Of a stretch of 64,000 nucleotides of DNA, positions 1 to 7,633 are shown one piece after another (within the stretch, counting starts at the first letter, position 1; each line of letters opens with the position of its first letter). Source of the stretch: an uncultured Bacteroidota bacterium. Lineage in GTDB: Bacteria; Bacteroidota; Bacteroidia; Bacteroidales; P3. The position numbers and the translations under genes are program-made. The notes below the pieces were generated by a model. The model made no database searches, was not told the origin of the DNA, and saw nothing but the letters and a program-made list of their open reading frames with translations. The DNA lies in contig CADCEC010000002.1 of NCBI GenBank assembly GCA_902800395.1, positions 124,001-188,000 on the forward strand. The letters run 5' to 3'.

Positions 1-1173
1 TCAAGAGATTATGTTGGATTAAGCCTTTCCTTCAATGGCGTGTACCTTCGCGGTGTTGAGAAGGCTTTTGAGGTGATGGAACGGCTGTTCGAGACTGCCG
101 TGTATGGGGGGCTGATGATACATGTGTCCGACAATGGGCAGGTGGAATTCAATTCACAGTCATTCTATGACCAAGGTGCACAGTACAATCAGTTAAAGAA
201 AGACATTCAACGTGTTTTAGATTCTTTGCCGAGAAACAGTTTTACGACTTTGCCGAGGTCATTTCGTATCGGACAAGGCGATAGTAGGGTGGCTCTAGAA
301 GAAGGTGAATCGGTGGTTGCTGATCGTATAGCACAATTCGACCGGGTGGCTGTTAGTAGGGAATCAGGACATTCGGGATTAAGCGACATCCAGGAACGGC
401 TGGAACGGTTGCACAAACAGAATATTGAATGGGAACAGAAATATAACAAAGAACAGAAAAAGAAAAAACAGTATTCCCTTGTTGTTGTGCTGTTGCTGAT
501 ATTGCTTCTGGGCGGAGCCGGAGCGGCATATGTTATTAGAGGCAATTTCTTCACCATCGATTCATTGGAAGAGAATGTATCACAACTTAATGAAGAACTT
601 TCACGGAAGCAAGAAGATATCCGCCAACATCAGATGCATATTGCAGAATTGCAAGATACTGTCGCCCGTCAAAAAAACAGGATAGAGAGACTCGCCGACT
701 CTCTACAACAGAAAGAATATGCTTTGTCGCGGTTTGCATCACTAGAATACACAGTGGGCATGCCGACGGTAGACAACAATTCGTTTGACGAAGGATATTC
801 CATGTGGTTGTATGCGGAAACTCCCATTATGATTGAGTCGTTGGCCCTTCGGGCAAAAAATTCTGGATATGCAGACATTGTATTGCGCGATTCCGATGGA
901 GGCTATGTGGCATCTGAAACGGTGTATGTGAACACTTTTTTCTCACAAAAAGCAGTCAATCTCAAGATTCCTTCCTCTGGATTTTACAGTCTGAGTGTTG
1001 AAACCAGCGGCATGCGTCTTCAATACAATTCTGTCGATGGTAACACCTATCGCACAATGGGTTCTGGGCCGTTGAGAATAAAAGGCTGTTGCAACAGAGG
1101 CAAGAGCTATCTCTCGGCTCAGCAAAATTACTATCAGTATTTCTATAACATCAAATATCGTCTGGCATTGTAG
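1..1173 (+). CDS. Uncharacterised membrane protein with coiled coil, 5' end outside window
   Basis: The reading frame is open from base 1, so the GTG at 40 is probably an internal codon and the true start lies outside the window. What is visible is a soluble N-terminal part of about 150 residues, one strongly hydrophobic segment (about nt 475-545, rich in Val/Leu followed by GGAGAAYVI), then a heptad-like Glu/Gln/Leu-rich stretch (about nt 560-730) that should form a coiled coil, and a C-terminal domain of about 140 residues that I do not recognise. The layout suggests a single-pass inner-membrane protein with an extracytoplasmic coiled-coil stalk. It is followed after 2 bp by another membrane-anchored protein, so the two are very likely co-transcribed. 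No function can be assigned. Confidence 0.75.
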   Translation, partial: SRDYVGLSLSFNGVYLRGVEKAFEVMERLFETAVYGGLMIHVSDNGQVEFNSQSFYDQGAQYNQLKKDIQRVLDSLPRNSFTTLPRSFRIGQGDSRVALEEGESVVADRIAQFDRVAVSRESGHSGLSDIQERLERLHKQNIEWEQKYNKEQKKKKQYSLVVVLLLILLLGGAGAAYVIRGNFFTIDSLEENVSQLNEELSRKQEDIRQHQMHIAELQDTVARQKNRIERLADSLQQKEYALSRFASLEYTVGMPTVDNNSFDEGYSMWLYAETPIMIESLALRAKNSGYADIVLRDSDGGYVASETVYVNTFFSQKAVNLKIPSSGFYSLSVETSGMRLQYNSVDGNTYRTMGSGPLRIKGCCNRGKSYLSAQQNYYQYFYNIKYRLAL

Positions 1174-1175
1174 GT

Positions 1176-2072
1176 ATGGGTTATGGATATTATACACCGG
1201 AAGAACGCTGGTGGCGTATTGTGGCTGTCATATTGGCAATTGCAACCCTCGTGGTAGGGATTGTGGCGGTCAGTAAATGCACGAATACCTCGAATGATGA
1301 ATACTCCTCCTTGTATCAGGATGATTCAGAATATGAAGAAGACCCAGACAATCCTAATGGAGACACAATACCTGTCGAAAAACCCACTTTGCGTGAATCT
1401 TTAAATACGGTTCTGAATACTTCACAAATAATCTCCACACCAACTGATGAAAGGTATGAAGACATTTTTCTGCGCCTTTATCCAGAGTTGGATAAAAGAG
1501 ACAGAAACCTTGGCGGAGCCAAATTGTTAGGCGAGACCTGTGCTGATGCACATGGGATTTATAAATCAAGAAGTCCAAGGGATGGCTCATGTCATTGGCC
1601 CAAACCTGGAGATGTGGGAATTGATGTTGATGATTCTGACGACGGGCTTCCTAATAGAATGGACAAAGGAGATGTTGACGCTGAGGTTTCTCCTATTGAC
1701 AACCATGGTGAATGGAGTTTGTGGTACACCATTTTTGGAGTGTCTATTACCATAGAAAACCGAACTGGCGCAGAAATTGATGTAGTCATACGGCAGGGAT
1801 TGCTGCTCGAGACGCTTGGCGATGATGTCCAAAATATTGTGGTACGGAAAACCGTTACCGTACGTTTGAGAGCGTATGAGAAGCAGACGGTCCGAGTAAC
1901 AGCCTACTGCGCTTCCCATCATCGGACTTCCCCTGTAGGGTATACCGCCAGAATCACTCCATTTTATTTAATGGCCGAATCAAGTGTGTTTAGCTCCCAA
2001 GAAACTATATGGCAGTGGCAAGAGGCTCGGTATGACTCGTTTAGGAATATTTACTATGACTACGAGTACTAA
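1176..2072 (+). CDS. Uncharacterised single-pass membrane protein
   Basis: 298 residues. The N terminus starts with a short Tyr-rich tail, then a hydrophobic segment (residues about 13-34, RIVAVILAIATLVVGIVAV) directly followed by an acidic linker with many Asp/Glu. The rest should lie outside the cytoplasm. The C-terminal third (GVSITIENRTGAEIDVVIRQ and beyond) alternates hydrophobic and polar residues as a beta-sandwich would. The ATG sits 2 bp after the stop of the upstream gene. The family is not recognised. The gene belongs to the AT-rich operon at the left edge and shares the pattern of one N-terminal membrane anchor with its neighbours. Confidence 0.7.
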   Translation: MGYGYYTPEERWWRIVAVILAIATLVVGIVAVSKCTNTSNDEYSSLYQDDSEYEEDPDNPNGDTIPVEKPTLRESLNTVLNTSQIISTPTDERYEDIFLRLYPELDKRDRNLGGAKLLGETCADAHGIYKSRSPRDGSCHWPKPGDVGIDVDDSDDGLPNRMDKGDVDAEVSPIDNHGEWSLWYTIFGVSITIENRTGAEIDVVIRQGLLLETLGDDVQNIVVRKTVTVRLRAYEKQTVRVTAYCASHHRTSPVGYTARITPFYLMAESSVFSSQETIWQWQEARYDSFRNIYYDYEY

Positions 2073-2098
2073 TAGACAAAGATACAAAAGACATCTTT

Positions 2099-3169
2099 AT
2101 GAGGGGGAAAAATCTGTTCTTGCTTATTACTATCGCTTTGGGCGTTTCCGTATTGGGTGTGTTTCTTTTTTTTCAATTTCACTCGAAAAAAACTGAAAAA
2201 ATACCTGATGAAAGCCCGGAAGTTTTCATGTATGATGATTCCGGCGATGAGCTTTTCTGCAATTATCTTTCATACGAGGATTGGCCGCAAACGCCTTTCT
2301 TTAACGACATGGTGGAAGCATATAACTCTTTTGTCCTGCTGAATGGTATAGAGTCGGTATTCGATGTGTGGGGCAGATATGAATCGGGTGAGTTCGCTCG
2401 AAAATCTATGCAGTATGCCAGCATGGATGTGTTGAGGTCTGCGGAACTGAAGGGACTCTTCCGTGAATGCATCAACTTGGGCAATCGGCTTTTTGCAGTG
2501 GATTCCTGTTCTTACGAATATGAACCGTTCGTCACTTTTTCAAGATGCTTGGAAAAACTGGACTCTACGTTGGGTGCGCGTTTCAACGTGAGCAATTATG
2601 TCGAGATAAACGGTGAGATGTATTGGGATTCGCTAAACAACGAAACCCTTGCGAAAGATCTGATTGACAACTATCAATGCAAGAAGATTACGGGTGAGAA
2701 CATCGAATCAAAGGAAGCTACCCACGACATAGAACTCTTCAACAAAAAAATTAAAAGTGAGAAAAACTTCAACAAGAAATGTGCTTACGCATACACATTT
2801 GTATACCATGTAGGAATACACAATATCGATTTAACTGTCATTGAGGAACTGCTGGATGACGGGCGATACTCTCATTTCCTTTTCTTCCTATGGCGTATCT
2901 GGCGTTGTGGCGTGCAGCTGAACGACGAGGAAGAAGGACTGTCCACATGGTCGCAGATTCCCAATAAATTGTACAACGAGAAAAGGCATGCAATAGCTGT
3001 GGCCACCTTGAAACATATCGTTGACCATCCCGATGACACTGTGGCTGTCAACCAATTCCTAATAACGGCCTCTTTCGACAACATCCTGCGGGGCGGAGGT
3101 TTCCCGATGGGAAACGAAATTATTACCGAACTGTTTTATCTCGGACTGGAAACTTTTGAAGAAGATTAA
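2099..3169 (+). CDS. Uncharacterised membrane-anchored protein
   Basis: 356 residues. An N-terminal signal anchor (NLFLLITIALGVSVLGVFLF, about residues 5-24) is followed by a Lys-rich stretch and a largely alpha-helical, acidic domain with many Cys and aromatic residues. No lipobox or known catalytic motif is visible. The gap to the upstream gene is 26 bp and to the next gene 9 bp, so it sits in the same operon. It was chosen over overlapping frames because the hydrophobic N terminus directly follows the ATG and codon use is like that of its neighbours. Function unknown. Confidence 0.7.
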   Translation: MRGKNLFLLITIALGVSVLGVFLFFQFHSKKTEKIPDESPEVFMYDDSGDELFCNYLSYEDWPQTPFFNDMVEAYNSFVLLNGIESVFDVWGRYESGEFARKSMQYASMDVLRSAELKGLFRECINLGNRLFAVDSCSYEYEPFVTFSRCLEKLDSTLGARFNVSNYVEINGEMYWDSLNNETLAKDLIDNYQCKKITGENIESKEATHDIELFNKKIKSEKNFNKKCAYAYTFVYHVGIHNIDLTVIEELLDDGRYSHFLFFLWRIWRCGVQLNDEEEGLSTWSQIPNKLYNEKRHAIAVATLKHIVDHPDDTVAVNQFLITASFDNILRGGGFPMGNEIITELFYLGLETFEED

Positions 3170-3178
3170 TCACTTGTT

Positions 3179-4267
3179 ATGATAGTCGGTAAAGCAAGAA
3201 TTGTCAAGTGTCCATATTGTGGGGCGAAGAAAGAACTGATGTCGCTCGTGTCAGGCAATACATTGAGGGCTGAGTACTGGTCGGACAACAAAATGTCTGC
3301 CCCCATGCTGCCACAGGTGTCAATAGTACAGAAATGCCCAAAGTGTGGGAAGTACTATCTTTACTATAAACAAAAAGAGGAATACGGGGAGGATGAGTCT
3401 TTCGAAAGAGGGAGTGATTTGTCTTACGGAGAATGGAAGGAGGCATACCACCAGTTTTGTCAAGAAAGCACCACGTTGGATAAAAGTGACTGGGCAAATA
3501 TTCGCATGGGGCTCATCCATGCTTATAACGATTTAATTACAGGAAGGAACGATTACATCCCGGATGATTTCAGGGATATGTTGCTGCCAAGAGAAAGGCC
3601 TGTCGATGTGTTCGTTGCCAGTGTCATTGGCGACTTTGTGAGGGAGTATGATTGGTCTACGGAGAAGAACCTATTGCTGAAAGCAGAACTGTGTCGTGAG
3701 GCTGGCCAGTTCAACAAGAGCATGGAAACTCTTCAATCGATAAAAAGGGAGGAGTTGGATGATTACGAGCGTGGAATGTATGACGACATAAAGATGCGGG
3801 TGGAACAAAAGGATATAAAGGTGTTCCGAATAAAAAGCGTACAAGAAAGAAGAAAAGATGCGATGATAAAACGCTGGGAGATGATGGCGGAATTGGAAAG
3901 ACAATGGCTTGAAGAGCAAAAGAAAGACCCTCGGCTAAAGGTGTGTAAGAACGGACACTGTTTTAAGAATACTGAACACATGTGTAGATGGTGCGGTGAA
4001 CAAGAGGTGGTGGAACGTGTCGAGGAAGATGCACCCCGTACGAATGTAGTATTGTTTGTTGGCCAGCGGAACGGACAATGGGTTTTGACGACAGACCCTG
4101 ATATTGAAGGAAAGGGTGAGCAAATCCGGAAAATCACTGTTGAAATTGTGGGAGGACACAAGCTATATTATCACCTGGACGGGCAAAACCCCAACCCATT
4201 TAACAACAATTCCATAAAACTGGATAAAAAAAACAACTACTGGAAGATGGCTAACCAAGAAATGTGA
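3179..4267 (+). CDS. Uncharacterised protein with two zinc-ribbon-like Cys clusters
   Basis: 362 residues, no signal peptide, so probably cytoplasmic. It begins with a zinc ribbon: CPYCG at about residue 11 pairs with CPKCG about 40 residues later. A helical middle section resembles a TPR-type hairpin (AELCREAGQFNKSMETLQSI). A second Cys/His group, CKNGHCF then CRWCG, lies at about residues 258-277. The last 60 residues form a separate, probably beta-rich domain. After the stop, another frame reads on from about 4254 with coding character and ends at 4346 in an acidic tail (MEEVPLGIPVTIPVDEDVD), so the 3' end may carry a frameshift or adjoin a tiny separate gene. Function unknown; the ribbons suggest nucleic-acid or protein binding. 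Confidence 0.7.
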   Translation: MIVGKARIVKCPYCGAKKELMSLVSGNTLRAEYWSDNKMSAPMLPQVSIVQKCPKCGKYYLYYKQKEEYGEDESFERGSDLSYGEWKEAYHQFCQESTTLDKSDWANIRMGLIHAYNDLITGRNDYIPDDFRDMLLPRERPVDVFVASVIGDFVREYDWSTEKNLLLKAELCREAGQFNKSMETLQSIKREELDDYERGMYDDIKMRVEQKDIKVFRIKSVQERRKDAMIKRWEMMAELERQWLEEQKKDPRLKVCKNGHCFKNTEHMCRWCGEQEVVERVEEDAPRTNVVLFVGQRNGQWVLTTDPDIEGKGEQIRKITVEIVGGHKLYYHLDGQNPNPFNNNSIKLDKKNNYWKMANQEM

Positions 4268-4417
4268 TAAGCTGATTGATGAGAATATGGAAGAAGTACC
4301 CCTCGGCATCCCAGTAACAATACCGGTGGACGAAGATGTCGATTAATGGTTGGTGGAATAATACTCTTCCCCAATCGAACAGCAATATGCTCTTTTTTTA
4401 AACAAAAAATCTTTGTT

Positions 4418-5278
4418 ATGGTAAACGAAACGCACACTATGAGAAAAACAGTCTTTTTTGCATTGCTGCTTGTCATTTCGACAAGTGCCGTTTGTCGAAA
4501 CACCAGATATGAAAGTGGGCTTTGTGACAAACCCGACAGTCTGGTTTTTGCCAACCCCATCGACAGCCTGGTGTATTATATAGAACAGGAGCGTGACGAG
4601 GATGACTACATGGATTTTAACAGAGATCCCCGGAAGATTTATGAGTATCTGATGGCGCACCCTGACTTTGTAAAGAATAGCGACAGTATTGGTCATAAAA
4701 ATCATCGCAGTAGATATGAAACGTACTTGCTATGGAAGGATTGTGGCGACATCAGAATATACTCCATTCCATATGAAACATTTCATGGAATAGCCTACCG
4801 CACAATTGTCCAATATAAGGAGGACTGTAGGGTCGACACATCATTCTTTGAAGAAGAAATTGCAGGAATGGAGGATATACATCAAATTGTAGACCGGAAA
4901 GGAAAGAAACATTATTTTCTCATTACGCGGTATTATTACGAATTCGATGGAGACGTGCTATATCAGGGCATAAATGCTTTTTCTGTTGAGAATGGGAACC
5001 TTGTTGATGATAGTGTTTTCTACAAGGACGGGAAGTTTACATATGGATTAGGTGTACAGGGTGGAGATATAACAGAACCTGTCCCTTTGGATTTCGAGAG
5101 AATTTTGTTGGTTAATTTTATGGAAGCAGATGATTATTATCCCTACAGGTTTATAATTGCCGAGACTACTCCCATTTGGCCCACCGGAAAAGGCTTTAGA
5201 TACCGATGGAACGGATTGTATTTCGAGTATGTAGGAATAGATAAATACAATTGTAATGTTTTTTTATCGGAATTTTAA
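4418..5278 (+). CDS. Uncharacterised secreted protein
   Basis: The open frame extends upstream to an ATG at 4346, but a typical export signal begins at 4418 or, more compactly, at the in-frame ATG at 4439 (MRKTVFFALLLVISTSAVC). I therefore place the start at 4418. The mature part (about 265 residues) is rich in Tyr, Asp and aromatic residues and has no motif I recognise. Cys19 counted from the 4439 start could be lipidated, but the residues before it fit a lipobox poorly. This is the last intact gene of the left-edge hypothetical block, and a gene remnant follows directly. Confidence 0.65.
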   Translation: MVNETHTMRKTVFFALLLVISTSAVCRNTRYESGLCDKPDSLVFANPIDSLVYYIEQERDEDDYMDFNRDPRKIYEYLMAHPDFVKNSDSIGHKNHRSRYETYLLWKDCGDIRIYSIPYETFHGIAYRTIVQYKEDCRVDTSFFEEEIAGMEDIHQIVDRKGKKHYFLITRYYYEFDGDVLYQGINAFSVENGNLVDDSVFYKDGKFTYGLGVQGGDITEPVPLDFERILLVNFMEADDYYPYRFIIAETTPIWPTGKGFRYRWNGLYFEYVGIDKYNCNVFLSEF

Positions 5279-5282
5279 CTAG

Positions 5283-5501
5283 ATTCTAAAATACAATCTT
5301 TCCCTGAAAATAGATTTTACACAGCCTTTCGTATGGCTTGACGACTATGTTTTTCAGTCGGAAATGGATATCCTTCATGAGAACAGGACCGAAGACAGTC
5401 TCATCCTGGTCAACCTCGATTCGCCAAATGAATTGAGAAATCTCATGGTATCGCTGCAGAGGTGTAGTGGGGCAGGGAACCGACTCCTCTTTTTTCTGTG
5501 A
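5283..5501 (+). pseudogene. Gene remnant, possible C-terminal part of a HAD-like protein
   Basis: After an in-frame stop at 5280, one frame runs 72 codons to a TGA at 5499 with convincing protein character (DFTQPFVWLDDYVFQSEMD, then DSLILVNLDSPNELRNLM) but no plausible start codon near its beginning. The block FVWLDD followed by a strand and helix recalls the end of small HAD-superfamily domains, where a WxDD motif binds the metal; this is a weak impression. It is most simply the 3' end of a gene whose 5' part has been lost. It ends 12 bp before the convergent prfB stop. Confidence 0.4.
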
Positions 5502-5513
5502 CCGAGAAAATCG

Positions 5514-6626
5514 TCAGCCTTCTGCGCCGAACTCCATGAGGTAGGCCTTGATAAACTCATCGAGTTTTCCGTCGAGGACGCCGGCGACGTCAGAGGTTTG
5601 GTAGTTGGTGCGGTGGTCCTTGACGCGGCGGTCGTCCATCACATAACTCCTTATCTGCGAGCCCCATTCAATTTTCTTCTGTGAGGCTTTGATTTTGTCT
5701 TTCTCCTCCATGCGGTGTTTGAGTTCGCGGTCATAGAGTTGCGAGCGCAGCAGACGCATGGCGTTCTCCTTGTTCTTGGGCTGGTCACGGGTCTCGGTGT
5801 TTTCGATGAGAATCTCCTCCTCCTCGCCGGTATAGGGGTCTTTGTATTGGTAGCGGAGGCGCACACCCGACTCCACCTTGTTGACGTTCTGTCCGCCCGC
5901 GCCGCCGCTGCGGAAGGTATCCCACGACAATTTCGACATATCAACCACCACTTCAATAGAATCGTCTACAAGTGGTGTAACACTGACACTTGTAAAACTT
6001 GTCATACGCTTTCCTTGGGCGTTGAAGGGGGAGACACGTACCAGGCGGTGGACTCCTGTCTCGGATTTGAGGTAGCCGTAGGCGAAATCGCCCTCGATCT
6101 GCAGTGTACAGCTCTTGATGCCGGCACCGTCGCCGTCAAGGGAGTTGGAGATGGCCACCTTGTAGCCGTGGGTTTCGGCATAGCGGATGTACATGCGCAT
6201 GAGCATCTCGGCCCAGTCCTGCGCCTCCACTCCGCCGGCACCGGCATTGATGGAGAGCACGGCATCAAGGCGGTCGCTGTCGGAGCGCAGCATATTCTTA
6301 AATTCTAGCTCCTCGACTTTCTTTTGTGTGGTGGCAATCTGCGCCAGCAGCTCCTCCTCGGAGGCATCACCAGCATCGAAGAACTCACCCATCACCTCGA
6401 GGTCGCCGCAGGATTCTTCAACATCTTTGTAGGCGCTTACCCAGGTTTTCTTTGCGTTGATGCCCTTGACAACTTTCTGGGCCTCCTTAGGATCACTCCA
6501 GAAGTCTGGGGCTTCGGTTTTCTTCTCTTCCTCAGCAATCCATGCCGCGGTTTTTTCAATATCAAGGAATTTCTTCAGCGCGTCCTTGCGCTGAAGCAGG
6601 TCTTTTATCTGTTCTTGGTTTGTCAT
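5514..6626 (-). CDS. prfB: Peptide chain release factor 2 (RF2), unshifted reading frame
   Basis: 370 residues, full length for RF2, which releases the peptide at UGA and UAA codons on the ribosome. The stop-codon recognition motif SPF is seen in HRLVRVSPF and the catalytic GGQ in SGGAGGQNVNKVESG. In many bacteria prfB carries a +1 programmed frameshift (CTT TGA C) near codon 25 for self-regulation. Here the same place reads CTT GAT (6566 to 6561 on the minus strand) within one uninterrupted frame, so that control is absent. There is no Shine-Dalgarno-like stimulator before it either. It lies 57 bp downstream of the ZIP-like transporter gene on the same strand. Confidence 0.96.
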   Translation of the reverse strand: MTNQEQIKDLLQRKDALKKFLDIEKTAAWIAEEEKKTEAPDFWSDPKEAQKVVKGINAKKTWVSAYKDVEESCGDLEVMGEFFDAGDASEEELLAQIATTQKKVEELEFKNMLRSDSDRLDAVLSINAGAGGVEAQDWAEMLMRMYIRYAETHGYKVAISNSLDGDGAGIKSCTLQIEGDFAYGYLKSETGVHRLVRVSPFNAQGKRMTSFTSVSVTPLVDDSIEVVVDMSKLSWDTFRSGGAGGQNVNKVESGVRLRYQYKDPYTGEEEEILIENTETRDQPKNKENAMRLLRSQLYDRELKHRMEEKDKIKASQKKIEWGSQIRSYVMDDRRVKDHRTNYQTSDVAGVLDGKLDEFIKAYLMEFGAEG

Positions 6627-6682
6627 TCTGCTGATTTTTTTTATTTTTGTCGGCGAATTATGCAGTTTCTGTTTTTTTGCCG

Positions 6683-7375
6683 TCAGTGGACGGTGAGGAA
6701 TGCCGCTGCAAAGGCGATGACGCAGAGTCCGAGGTTAAGCCACGAGAAACCGTGCTGCCTGTGGTCGAAAAGGATACTGCTGCTGACGTGCAGCAACACG
6801 CCGATTACCAGTCCGATAATCATACGCTGATAATCTTCGTCGGGCTGCACAACATACAGGTTGAACATTGAGCCGAGGGGCGACATCAGGCCGAATAGTG
6901 TAAGCAACGCCAACACCTGCCAAAAGCCCATACGACGGGCGGTGAGCAGCGACACAAGTATCAGTGCTACTGGTATATTGTGTATCAGTATGCCGTAGAG
7001 CAGGCCGTGATTCACGCTGCCGTTCATCTCCACCAGCGGCATACCCTCGAGGAAAGCATGGAGACAGAGGCCCAGCATCAGGCCCAACACAGGGACTCCG
7101 TGGTCGTGACCTTCCACATGTCCGTGTTCGGCATGTGCCGACAGTCCTTCGAGGAGTTGCTGGATGAGAAAACCCGCGAGGATGCAGAAGAAGGGTATGC
7201 GAGAGGTGCCCTCTGTTGCTTCCGGTAGCAGCCCCAGCGCACAGACACCTAACAGAAAAGCACCACCGAAGACCGTGATGCCACGCATCACACCGTCGGG
7301 AATCTTACGTCCCACCAGCGTCATCAGCGACCACACGGCCACTCCCAATACCACTGCTATGTATGCTCCTATCAT
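6683..7375 (-). CDS. ZIP-family metal transporter-like membrane protein
   Basis: About 230 residues with seven or eight hydrophobic segments. The ZIP hallmarks are present: a His-rich loop (HAEHGHVEGHDHG) in the middle, then HAFLEGMPL, matching the HxxxEG metal-site motif, and HNIPVAL in the following helix. The family imports divalent metals such as zinc across the inner membrane. The open frame could start at 7393, but that TTG lies inside the 3' stem of the SRP RNA gene, so the ATG at 7375 (MIGAYIAVV) is the sensible start. The substrate cannot be read from the sequence. Confidence 0.85.
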   Translation of the reverse strand: MIGAYIAVVLGVAVWSLMTLVGRKIPDGVMRGITVFGGAFLLGVCALGLLPEATEGTSRIPFFCILAGFLIQQLLEGLSAHAEHGHVEGHDHGVPVLGLMLGLCLHAFLEGMPLVEMNGSVNHGLLYGILIHNIPVALILVSLLTARRMGFWQVLALLTLFGLMSPLGSMFNLYVVQPDEDYQRMIIGLVIGVLLHVSSSILFDHRQHGFSWLNLGLCVIAFAAAFLTVH

Positions 7376-7387
7376 AAAAATAAAAAA

Positions 7388-7483
7388 GGGCAAGCTGATT
7401 ATATCGCACCGCTACAACCAAACACCCTTGCTGTATTCCTACCCTGGGGGATTCAATGGGAGCTGGTCGTATAAGACTTGCCC
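7388..7483 (-). ncRNA. ffs: Signal recognition particle RNA (small bacterial 4.5S type)
   Basis: On the minus strand the segment opens with GGGCAAG (7483-7477) and closes with CUUGCCC (7394-7388), a perfect terminal helix. The interior folds into a long hairpin with the conserved SRP apical domain: CCCCCAGGGUAGGAAUACAG then CAAGGGU contains the GGAA-type tetraloop and the asymmetric ACAGCA side typical of helix 8. The length of about 96 nt fits small SRP RNA. A run of U follows the closing helix, as in an intrinsic terminator, and a TATCTTTGC promoter lies upstream at 7545-7537. The RNA binds Ffh and targets nascent membrane proteins. The exact ends are inferred from the helix. Confidence 0.88.
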
Positions 7484-7536
7484 TATCTCTTTGAGGTATA
7501 CGGAGTTGTTCTTTTTCTCCGCGTCCTTTACGATTT

Positions 7537-7545
7537 GCAAAGATA
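7537..7545 (-). promoter_or_regulatory. Bacteroidetes -7 promoter element for SRP RNA
   Basis: On the minus strand the sequence reads TATCTTTGC, an exact match to the Bacteroidetes TAnnTTTG element. It lies about 55 nt upstream of the first base of the SRP RNA helix, so the primary transcript probably carries a leader that is processed. Read-through could also express the downstream transporter and prfB. Confidence 0.7.
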
Positions 7546-7633
7546 CAAAAAAAATGAAAAAGGGGAAAGGAAAAAGGAAAATTTTGAAAAAAACTGCAGG
7601 AATCGTTGACCTTAAACCGTTATCCTTTAACCG

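Noticed and set aside
5715..6308. 197-codon frame antisense to prfB
   Set aside because: Shadow of the prfB reading frame.
7376..7393. TTG start of the ZIP-like transporter at 7393
   Set aside because: It falls inside the closing helix of the SRP RNA; the ATG at 7375 is better.
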